A stretch of DNA of 5,001 nucleotides, from NCBI GenBank assembly GCA_021162285.1, contig JAGGYZ010000034.1:1-5001 (forward strand), given 5' to 3'. Below, one piece after another: positions 1 to 4,931 of this stretch. Position numbers and translations under genes: made by a program. The notes under the pieces are model-generated. The model ran no database searches. It worked only from the letters and a program-made list of their open reading frames with translations, and was not told the DNA's origin. Position 1 is the stretch's first letter. The number at the start of each line of letters is the position of its first letter. Origin of the DNA: Candidatus Fermentibacteraceae bacterium. Its GTDB lineage: Bacteria > Fermentibacterota > Fermentibacteria > Fermentibacterales > JCC-6.

Positions 1-891
1 ATGAACGAGAACCACTGGTCTGCCTGGAGTGTGCGGGAAACTGCCCCGTCGCCGCTTGACATGTGGAACAACCAGGGACCAGTTGCAGTAGCCGGATACC
101 TGGCCGCCGGAGTTCTAAGAGTGATTGAACCGTTTACTCTTGGCAGCACACACAGAGGAGAGGTGTTCGGCCAGCCCACTCTGGTGATTCTTGTGATACC
201 TGCTGTTATTGCACTTCTTCTCAGGAAGAACAGACAGAAGATGCTGTTGCCTCTTATTGCCATAGCGCCGGTACTTGCGGCACTTGTTCTGCATCAGCAT
301 TCAGGCAGATACCTGACCGTAGCCGTTCCGGCAGTTGTGGCTGCAGGCTCTGCCGGTTTCAGAGAGATCCTGCGAAGGCCTCAGAAAAAGATCCTGATGT
401 TTTCTATTCTGATTGTGCTGCTCTTTGTTATGATCGTGCCGTTTATCAGAGTGATGCAGACAGACAGCAGGGAGAGAGCTGCGGAAGCAATGGAAGCAGC
501 ACTGTGGGTTAAACAGAACGCTTCAGACTCGGCGTGGGTCTGCACGTATCCCAATGTGGAGTTGTTTCACTGGGTATACCGTAAACCCACTCTTGCATGG
601 CCCAACGACTACGAGATGCTGTTGTGGCCGTATCTTGAGCAGCACAATGTGCAGTATATGGTTGTAGACAGAGACCTTCCCGTGCTTCGTCCCTGGCTTT
701 CCAGACGGTGGAGAAGGTCTCCCGACGGTACAGTATGGGATGCAGCCGACCCTCCACCTTTTATTACAGAGGTATGGAGAAGCCAGTCAGAAAATACCAT
801 CATCTACCGGTTCACAGGTTCTGTTCCAGAGGGCTATATGGCTGTAGATTCGCTTCCTCCGGATAACTACAGGGCAATAGGCCCGGACTGA
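1..891 (+). CDS. Membrane glycosyltransferase-like protein, C-terminal part (PMT_2/GT39-like)
   Basis: The frame is open from the first base and ends with TGA at 889-891. Hydrophobic segments lie at about residues 59-74, 82-97, 105-119 and 131-150, followed by a soluble tail of roughly 145 residues. The tail has the pattern seen at the C-terminus of many dolichyl-phosphate-mannose-transferase-like (PMT_2) membrane proteins: an 'AALWVKQNASDSAWV' stretch (167-180), an aromatic 'FHWVYRKP' segment (189-196) and 'YMVVDRDLP' (219-227). A 'GRYL' motif (102-105) just before a membrane segment is also typical. Members of this family use polyprenyl-phosphate sugars at the membrane and usually have 400-600 residues with catalytic acids in the first external loop. 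That part is absent, so the gene probably begins upstream and the ATG at base 1 is likely internal. The family call is from recalled pattern only, and the acceptor is unknown. The next gene starts 11 bases downstream and may be co-transcribed. Confidence 0.6.
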   Translation: MNENHWSAWSVRETAPSPLDMWNNQGPVAVAGYLAAGVLRVIEPFTLGSTHRGEVFGQPTLVILVIPAVIALLLRKNRQKMLLPLIAIAPVLAALVLHQHSGRYLTVAVPAVVAAGSAGFREILRRPQKKILMFSILIVLLFVMIVPFIRVMQTDSRERAAEAMEAALWVKQNASDSAWVCTYPNVELFHWVYRKPTLAWPNDYEMLLWPYLEQHNVQYMVVDRDLPVLRPWLSRRWRRSPDGTVWDAADPPPFITEVWRSQSENTIIYRFTGSVPEGYMAVDSLPPDNYRAIGPD

Positions 892-902
892 GCAGGAAAA
901 AC

Positions 903-1382
903 TTGAGTGCAGCAGTTCTTTACACGACAAAGTATGGTGCAGCCGCAAAGTGCGCTGCTATACTACAGGAGAAAGCTATAAAGCCGCTCATTGTTGTGAA
1001 TATCAAAGACAATCCCCATTTTGATATACAACCGTACAGCAAGGTGATTCTTGGTGCGTCTGTGTATGTAGAGAGAATACAGCGGGAAATGACCTCATTC
1101 TGCCGGAGAAATGAAAAGCAGCTCTTGTTAAAACAGATCGGTCTTTACATCTGCTCCGGGGACAAAGGCAGGGCAGGAAGGGGATACCTGAAACTCTTCG
1201 GTAAAGAGATACACAGCCACGCTGTCTCCAGAAAGCTGTTCGGCAGCGAGATTTACTGGCACAAAATGAACATGGTTGAGAAGCTCGCAATGCGGGTCAT
1301 AAAGAAATCAACAGCCAGCTCTTCCGACCTTGACATGAAAGCAATACAGGAACTGGCTGTTGAAATGGGTCTGTTGAACTAA
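903..1382 (+). CDS. Flavodoxin-domain protein (Flavodoxin_5 / HemG-like)
   Basis: This 159-residue protein is a small FMN-binding flavodoxin-fold protein, predicted to be cytosolic and to carry electrons. The first strand 'AAVLYTTKYGAAAKCA' (3-18) is the phosphate-binding loop of the HemG-like flavodoxins, where the family commonly reads YSSKYGTT. 'VILGASVYVERIQREM' (48-63) matches the second conserved FMN-contact loop, and 'IGLYICSGDKG' (79-89) the third strand and loop. The tail 'FGSEIYWHKMNMVEKLAMRVIKK' region (111-133) is also characteristic. The length fits single-domain members. The start is TTG at 903, preceded by a modest AGCAGGA site about 6 bases upstream, and I see no better start. 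Related proteins are often annotated as menaquinone-dependent protoporphyrinogen oxidase, but no heme gene is nearby and many clostridial members have no known substrate, so a HemG role is not claimed. The final Asn codon is followed by TAA, 26 bases from the convergent permease gene. Confidence 0.82.
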   Translation: MSAAVLYTTKYGAAAKCAAILQEKAIKPLIVVNIKDNPHFDIQPYSKVILGASVYVERIQREMTSFCRRNEKQLLLKQIGLYICSGDKGRAGRGYLKLFGKEIHSHAVSRKLFGSEIYWHKMNMVEKLAMRVIKKSTASSSDLDMKAIQELAVEMGLLN

Positions 1383-1408
1383 CCGTAGAGTTTTGTAAAC
1401 CAGTCCGA

Positions 1409-2137
1409 TTACACAGTAAAAACCTCAGCCCATATCACTACATACGCAACTGCAGGCAGAGCCAGTCGTTTAAGCATTTTCTCACTTCTCACCTGCTTTG
1501 AAGAGCAGTCCCACGATCTGAAAACTGGAAACAGCAGCAGATATGGCAGAGTTGCAGGTACAACGAGCAGAAGCCCGTCCAGAATTTTATAAAGAACCCA
1601 GTGATTCCAGACAAGAGAGATCAGTGGCGCCCCCGTTTGAAGGAAAACAAGGTACGAAACAAACACACTCAGTACCGGGTAGGTTGTGATAGCAAAGAAT
1701 ACGGCAACAAGAACCGGGTTGCGTCTGTTGGATATTCCCAGCAGAAAACCGGACAGCATGACACCTGCAGAGAACACCACTGAAACCAGCAGTGAATCGT
1801 ATACCGGGACTGAGGTAAGGTTGAGGACGGCGCCAATCGCCCAGACCATAGCAAGCCTTGGCAGCGTTTTTACAGCAAGAAGTTTCCATCTTGTGACCGG
1901 GAGTGTTTTCAGGTAATCCTCAGAATCGTCTGTGTCTTCTCCTGCAAACATTTCGTAGGCCAGCCACATCACTAACAGGTAAAAATCAAGATACAACCCC
2001 AGAACAACGTACTCTTCAAAAGACTGTTCTCCTGAAAGTCTGGCACTGTTTACCAGGAAAACAACGGGAATTACTGCAAGAAAACAGGCAACCAGTGCTG
2101 TCTGTTTCAGTGTGTCAATTATTTCCTTCTTAAGCAT
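1409..2137 (-). CDS. ABC-2 type transporter permease subunit B
   Basis: This is a 242-residue polytopic membrane protein and the last gene of the GntR-ABC operon. Hydrophobic segments lie at about 14-31, 43-64, 94-111, 116-135, 142-166, 188-206 and 226-242. Between segments 2 and 3 is an acidic then basic cytoplasmic stretch, 'EDTDDSEDYLKTLPVTRWKLL' (67-87). This resembles the coupling region of ABC-2 permeases ('YLLSLPVSR...'), which contacts the ATPase. The protein is clearly related to the permease encoded just upstream: shared blocks are KKEI-DTL-QTA (3-14), LAY-MFA (59-65), YLK-LP (75-80), FLLGIS-RRNP (131-141) and PVF-SWD-SS (204-213). The two line up without gaps over the first 94 residues. 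The ATG at 2137 is preceded by GAAGGGAG a few bases upstream, and the gap to the preceding stop is 11 bp. It is probably one half of a permease heterodimer. The substrate cannot be deduced. No hairpin terminator is visible after the TAA. Confidence 0.83.
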   Translation of the reverse strand: MLKKEIIDTLKQTALVACFLAVIPVVFLVNSARLSGEQSFEEYVVLGLYLDFYLLVMWLAYEMFAGEDTDDSEDYLKTLPVTRWKLLAVKTLPRLAMVWAIGAVLNLTSVPVYDSLLVSVVFSAGVMLSGFLLGISNRRNPVLVAVFFAITTYPVLSVFVSYLVFLQTGAPLISLVWNHWVLYKILDGLLLVVPATLPYLLLFPVFRSWDCSSKQVRSEKMLKRLALPAVAYVVIWAEVFTV

Positions 2138-2148
2138 TGCTCTCCCTT

Positions 2149-2946
2149 CTAAAGTAGATTCAGTTTGTAAATGGTGAACAGGGCAATGATCAAAGTCAGT
2201 GGCATTGCCATCCGTTTCAGTATCCTCTGGCTTCTGATTTTACCTGAAGAGGCATCCCATGATTTGAAAACGGGAATCAGCACAAGCAGCGGCAGCACTG
2301 CCGGAATCACTACCGCGATGATGAATGAAACCACACGAAGAAGGTTGAAAAACCAAAGGTGCATCAGTCCCAGCGGCTTCATCACATGGGAGAAGAGGAA
2401 GTACAGAATCTTGCGTATAGCCAGTGTGTCAGAAGAGAGAAGTATGAAAAGAACCGGAATCATTAATGCAATTGCAAGAAATGGATTTCTCCTGTCGGAG
2501 ATTCCCAGCAGAAAACCGTAGAGCATGGCGACAGCAACCATGAAAATACTTTCAAGATAGCCTTCTATATCCACGCTAAGCCAGAAGGCACTCATTCCGT
2601 GTGTCCACCAGTATTTGTGTACCAGCCAGTTGGCGGCCAGTATAAACAGTAATGCAGACACAAACCGTGGAAGCACTTTCATCCAGAAGATATTTTGGTA
2701 CGGCAGTGGCAATGATTTAAGGTACTCCTGTGCACCGTCTTTGTCGTCAGAGGCAAACATTGTATAAGCCAGATAGAACACCAGAAGGGGGGCAACAGCA
2801 AGTATCCCCCAGACTGCGTAGCTGAAGAATGTAAGATTGTTTTCCAGGCGCAGCTGATTTATACCAAACATTAACGGGACAACAAGCAGGAAGCTCAGTA
2901 AAGAAGCAGTCTGCCTGAGTGTGTCAGTTATCTCTTTTTTCCACAT
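2149..2946 (-). CDS. ABC-2 type transporter permease subunit A
   Basis: This 265-residue polytopic membrane protein follows the ATPase gene. Hydrophobic segments lie at about 14-31, 43-64, 94-109, 134-150, 156-172, 203-227 and 247-262. It shares its architecture with the next gene: an N-terminal 'KKEITDTLRQTA' (3-14), an acidic loop followed by 'EYLKSLPLPY' (74-83), 'FLLGISDRRNPF' (145-156) and 'PVFKSWDASSGKIRS' (225-239). Relative to its partner it carries about 14 extra residues near 106-130, rich in Trp and His (for example KYWWTHGM, 111-118), and about 7 more near 173-200. The likely role is the first half of a heterodimeric membrane channel powered by the upstream ATPase, acting in the cytoplasmic membrane, probably as an exporter. 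The ATG lies 2 bases after the ATPase stop and its ribosome binding site (GAAGAGGT) sits inside the last ATPase codons, so translation is probably coupled. The substrate is unknown. Confidence 0.83.
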   Translation of the reverse strand: MWKKEITDTLRQTASLLSFLLVVPLMFGINQLRLENNLTFFSYAVWGILAVAPLLVFYLAYTMFASDDKDGAQEYLKSLPLPYQNIFWMKVLPRFVSALLFILAANWLVHKYWWTHGMSAFWLSVDIEGYLESIFMVAVAMLYGFLLGISDRRNPFLAIALMIPVLFILLSSDTLAIRKILYFLFSHVMKPLGLMHLWFFNLLRVVSFIIAVVIPAVLPLLVLIPVFKSWDASSGKIRSQRILKRMAMPLTLIIALFTIYKLNLL

Positions 2947-2948
2947 AC

Positions 2949-3755
2949 CTATACCTCTTCGTTGTTCCGGTTGTAGCTGCCGGTCATAAGCATGGTAAGT
3001 ATGTCTGAAAGCTTGAGCTGTTCGCCGGTGCCCGGAATTACCAGATGTTCAGTTTTACCAGAGCCGGTTCTGGTAGCAAATGTGTTCTCCGGTGCTGTGT
3101 CAGAGCGTTCAAGCTTTGCGTTATCAAGAAGGTATTGCGTTGATTCGTTGAGAAGAATTCCGTTTTTTGTTAGAAAGATCACCCGGTTCACAAGGTGTTC
3201 AACTTCGTTGTAGTTCAGGTTTACCATTACAACAGTTGGCTTTCTGTCGGCCATGGTTTTTACAAGTGTCTCCAGAGCAAGGCTTCTGAGATACGGGTCT
3301 ATGGAGTGCAGTATCTCATCAATGAGAATCAGTTTTGGACCGGTAGACAGAATCAGAGAAAGATGAAAGATAACCCTTTGCCCCACTGAGAGTTCCTTTA
3401 TTTTTGAGTTCCAGTTGATTGACGCTTTTTTAAGCAGTGGAAGAGGGTCCGGCTGCACTCCAAAGGCATTCCAGTGGAGTTCGGCCAGGTCTTTGACCTT
3501 CATGGATTTGTAGATGCTGAGGCTGTCCGGCAGATAGCCGATGAACTGCCGGGGGTCTTCTGCTTCCGGCCAGCCGTAGTCTACGGTTCCTTCTGTGGGG
3601 TAAAGAATATTTGCAAGAACTTTCAGCAGAGTTGACTTTCCAACTCCATTGGGTCCGGTGATCATAACAACATCACCGTCGTTTATTTCAAAGGTAATGT
3701 CTGACTGAACCGGGGTTTTTCCGTAGCCGCAGGTAATACTATTCAGTTTGATCAT
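2949..3755 (-). CDS. ABC transporter ATP-binding protein with atypical switch region
   Basis: This 268-residue nucleotide-binding subunit powers the two permeases downstream. In order: aromatic A-loop candidate Y11, Walker A GPNGVGKST (34-42), a Q-loop region reading 'IGYLPDSLSIY' (72-82) where Asp replaces the usual Glu/Gln, signature LSVGQ (122-126, family usually LSGGQ), Walker B 'LILIDE' (142-147) with the catalytic Glu147, and D-loop SIDP (151-154). The residue after DE is Ile148, usually Pro. Anchoring on 'NEVEHLVNRVIFL' (183-195) puts Leu180 where the switch histidine of the H-loop belongs, so that histidine is missing. About 60 residues follow the core and end in 'LKLSDILTMLMTG', like the C-terminal tails of CcmA/YtrB-class ATPases. 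The start is ATG at 3755, overlapping the regulator gene by 17 bp, with GGAGAGG about 10 bases upstream. No second ATPase gene is present, so a homodimer is the simplest model. Family confidence is high; the substrate is unknown. Confidence 0.93.
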   Translation of the reverse strand: MIKLNSITCGYGKTPVQSDITFEINDGDVVMITGPNGVGKSTLLKVLANILYPTEGTVDYGWPEAEDPRQFIGYLPDSLSIYKSMKVKDLAELHWNAFGVQPDPLPLLKKASINWNSKIKELSVGQRVIFHLSLILSTGPKLILIDEILHSIDPYLRSLALETLVKTMADRKPTVVMVNLNYNEVEHLVNRVIFLTKNGILLNESTQYLLDNAKLERSDTAPENTFATRTGSGKTEHLVIPGTGEQLKLSDILTMLMTGSYNRNNEEV

Positions 3756-4128
3756 TGGCCTGTTTCCTCTCCAGCTTTGTTAACATTGTGTTCATGAGTT
3801 CTTCAGGAGAAAATCCCAGTTCAATCACCATGGTGACGAATTCATCTGTGATTTCAGCCAGTAGTTTCTTCCTTGTGATCCCAAGGTGTTCCTTTTCGAA
3901 CTGCACAAAAAATCCCGAACCGGTTCTTGAGTGAAGGAAACCTTCACTTTCAAGCTGCCGGTAAACTTTTGCTATGGTGTTGGGATTTATTGTGAGCTGC
4001 GCCGCAAGCTGCCTGATCGAAGGCATTCTGTGATTTTGCGGGTATTCCCCTGAAACTATACCAAGCTTTATCTGCCTTTTCAGCTGTTCGTATACGGGAA
4101 CCGCTGACCCGGCATCGATTTTAAGCAT
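3739..4128 (-). CDS. GntR-family transcriptional regulator, YtrA subfamily
   Basis: This is a 129-residue DNA-binding repressor-type protein. Residues about 10-76 form the GntR winged helix: 'PVYEQLKRQIKLGI' (11-24), the recognition region 'MPSIRQLAAQLTINPNTIAKVYRQLE' (35-60), and the wing 'GFLHSRTGSGFFV' (63-75). The remaining 50 or so residues are a short helical tail expected to mediate dimerisation. There is no ligand-binding FCD, UTRA or aminotransferase domain, which together with the length places it in the YtrA group. Members of that group usually sit first in an ABC transporter operon and repress it. That arrangement is exact here: the TAG stop lies inside the ATPase gene, overlapping it by 17 bp. 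The ATG at 4128 has a very good site, AGGGAGG, 5 bases upstream. The palindrome over the promoter just upstream is the likely operator. The inducer is unknown; cell-envelope stress is a guess by analogy. Confidence 0.93.
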   Translation of the reverse strand: MLKIDAGSAVPVYEQLKRQIKLGIVSGEYPQNHRMPSIRQLAAQLTINPNTIAKVYRQLESEGFLHSRTGSGFFVQFEKEHLGITRKKLLAEITDEFVTMVIELGFSPEELMNTMLTKLERKQANDQTE

Positions 4129-4133
4129 TTGTT

Positions 4134-4140
4134 CCTCCCT
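4134..4140 (-). promoter_or_regulatory. Strong ribosome binding site of the GntR gene
   Basis: The minus strand reads AGGGAGG followed by AACAA and then ATG (4128-4126). This near-consensus site at 5-base spacing fixes the regulator start. Confidence 0.8.
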
Positions 4141-4147
4141 GAGTTAT

Positions 4148-4176
4148 TGTACCACAGTAATAGTACAGTAGTACAG
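4148..4176 (-). promoter_or_regulatory. Probable GntR/YtrA operator: palindrome plus tandem half-site
   Basis: Plus-strand bases 4148-4154 (TGTACCA) and 4161-4167 (TAGTACA) form an inverted repeat with a 6-base centre and 6 of 7 matched positions. The right arm is repeated at once, so that TAGTACAG occurs twice in tandem (4161-4168 and 4169-4176). The palindrome covers the -10 box and the predicted start of transcription, and the extra half-site lies in the promoter spacer. Binding of the dimeric regulator here would block RNA polymerase, consistent with negative autoregulation of the operon. The assignment rests on position and symmetry; I have no binding data. Confidence 0.6.
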
Positions 4177-4185
4177 TTATGTCAA
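4157..4185 (-). promoter_or_regulatory. Sigma-70 type promoter of the GntR-ABC operon
   Basis: On the minus strand a perfect -35 box TTGACA (plus 4180-4185) is followed by a 17-bp spacer and a -10 box TATTAC (plus 4157-4162, 4 of 6 matches). Transcription would begin near 4150, giving a leader of about 20 bases that holds the GGGAGG ribosome site. A second -10-like TACAAT (plus 4146-4151) exists but lies too far from this -35 box. Confidence 0.65.
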
Positions 4186-4433
4186 CCCATGGTCAGGAGG
4201 TGTCTTCTGCGTCGAAACGACTCACTGCTTTGTTTCGTTGTCCTGAGGGTTATTCAGAATTGTTATCCGGGATGTTAACTTCGATTTTCCTGAAGGCTGT
4301 TGATAGGTACAATGAGGCTGAAGCATCTATACAATGCTCGCATTTCAAGAAGAGATGAGTTAAGCCGGTTTGTGTACGGTTTTACTCTTCAGAACACAAG
4401 ATGGAATTCAGATGTTGAGAAAGGTCTGTTATT
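4177..4433. other. Intergenic region without a supportable gene
   Basis: This stretch separates the 5' end of the GntR operon from the 3' end of the zinc-ribbon gene. It includes the -35 box of the operon at its left end (4180-4185). On the plus strand there is a weak promoter-like pair, TTGTCC (4238-4243) and TGTTAT (4261-4266) with a 17-bp spacer, each matching 4 of 6 consensus bases. It points toward a short open frame starting TTG at 4300 that I do not accept as a gene. No tRNA, clear terminator or tandem repeat was seen. I see no hairpin that would terminate the zinc-ribbon transcript. Confidence 0.5.
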
Positions 4434-4619
4434 CTACGCTCTTGTCATAACTGCATTACACTTCGGGCAACGGGTTTTGTAGCAGGGAACTCCTCGTGCG
4501 TGAGAAAGTTCGTGTCCGCATGACGGGCATACACAGCGCCCGCCCTGTCCCTGGGCAGTGCCATTGTTCCGCCCTCTACCGCCGTCTCCGCTCCTGCCGG
4601 TACCGTCCCCTGACCTCAT
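4434..4619 (-). CDS. Small Gly/Arg-rich zinc-ribbon-like protein with two CPxC motifs
   Basis: This 61-residue protein has two parts. Residues 2-28 are a low-complexity tail rich in Gly, Arg, Asp and Asn. Residues 29-60 form a compact Cys module: C29, 'CPSCG' (31-35), 'HARGVPC' (40-46) and 'CPKC' (51-54), ending 'AVMTRA'. The paired CPxC knuckles suggest one bound zinc, though Fe-S or other metal binding is possible; C29 and C46 are extra cysteines. I recall small proteins with the same 'CPxCG...HxRGVPC...CPKCG..M.R' pattern in anaerobic bacteria and archaea, without an established function. The ATG at 4619 is preceded by AAGGAGAG 6 bases upstream, a convincing site, and the cysteine spacing is strong evidence that the frame is real. 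It stands alone, upstream of and in the same direction as the GntR operon, about 250 bp away from that promoter. No signal peptide or membrane segment is seen. The role is unknown. Confidence 0.82.
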   Translation of the reverse strand: MRSGDGTGRSGDGGRGRNNGTAQGQGGRCVCPSCGHELSHARGVPCYKTRCPKCNAVMTRA

Positions 4620-4625
4620 TTTTCG

Positions 4626-4633
4626 CTCTCCTT
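4626..4633 (-). promoter_or_regulatory. Ribosome binding site of the zinc-ribbon gene
   Basis: The minus strand reads AAGGAGAG, then six bases, then ATG at 4619-4617. This supports both the reality and the start of the small gene. I could not identify a convincing -35/-10 pair upstream. Confidence 0.75.
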
Positions 4634-4894
4634 ACTGTATAAACCCATGCAAATGTTGAGCTGCATGTTCATAACAAAATCCAATCCATTTTCCGGCACG
4701 CAAATCAACTGGCCAGAAAGTACCCGAATATGCCCGGCTTGTGTGCCGCCCAGCTGAAAACCAATATACAAAAGATGTCAAGCAGTTTGTAAACATCGAC
4801 ACGGCACTGATGACTTTCTGTGTCTGCCGTGTGGTACATCGACTGTACGGTAAGCGGATTGTTCCAATCGTGTTAGTTAAGGCATATAAAAAAA
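4634..4894. other. Intergenic region with short repeats, no gene seen
   Basis: This is the upstream region of the zinc-ribbon gene, so its promoter should lie here on the minus strand, but no pair of boxes is convincing. It contains an inverted repeat, ACACGGCA (4799-4806) against TGCCGTGT (4825-4832) with an 18-base loop, flanked by a direct repeat of ACATCGAC (4793-4800 and 4836-4843). The only longer open frame (from 4741 on the plus strand) runs through the terminator hairpin and has no ribosome site, so it is not called. Confidence 0.5.
4799..4832. repeat. 8-bp inverted repeat with 18-base loop
   Basis: ACACGGCA at 4799-4806 is exactly complementary to TGCCGTGT at 4825-4832. No U-tract follows, so it is not a standard terminator. 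It could be a regulator site or an RNA hairpin upstream of the zinc-ribbon gene, or chance. Confidence 0.4.
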
Positions 4895-4919
4895 GGAGCC
4901 GGTTTTCCGGCTCCTTTTT
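4895..4919 (-). terminator. Intrinsic terminator, symmetrical and possibly bidirectional
   Basis: A perfect 8-bp GC-rich stem, GGAGCCGG (4895-4902) with CCGGCTCC (4907-4914), closes a TTTT loop. Five T follow on the plus strand (4915-4919) and seven A precede it (4888-4894), giving a U-tract on the minus-strand transcript as well. It sits 12 bases beyond the minus-strand stop codon at 4934-4932, so it most likely ends that transcript. No plus-strand gene lies upstream within 3 kb, but the hairpin could work in either direction. Confidence 0.9.
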
Positions 4920-4931
4920 AACCGATAAGAT

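Noticed and set aside
1003..1290. Minus-strand open frame of 95 codons opposite the flavodoxin
   Set aside because: The plus-strand frame carries the flavodoxin loops. The antisense frame is Cys/Arg/Ser-rich with no motif and no ribosome site.
2171..2521. Plus-strand open frame of 116 codons opposite permease A
   Set aside because: It is antisense to a clear membrane protein with conserved blocks shared with its paralogue, so it is best read as a shadow frame.
4213..4237. Inverted repeat CGAAAC / GTTTCG near the operon promoter
   Set aside because: The arms are only 6 bp with a 13-base loop, there is no T-run, and the element lies upstream of the promoter. It is likely chance.
4300..4482. 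Plus-strand open frame of 60 codons starting with TTG
   Set aside because: It overlaps the better supported zinc-ribbon gene by 49 bp on the opposite strand, has only a weak ribosome site and shows no recognisable motif.
4636..4673. Possible -10 boxes (TATACA, TATGAA) for the zinc-ribbon gene on the minus strand
   Set aside because: No acceptable -35 box lies 16-18 bases upstream of either, and the first would place the transcript start inside the ribosome site.
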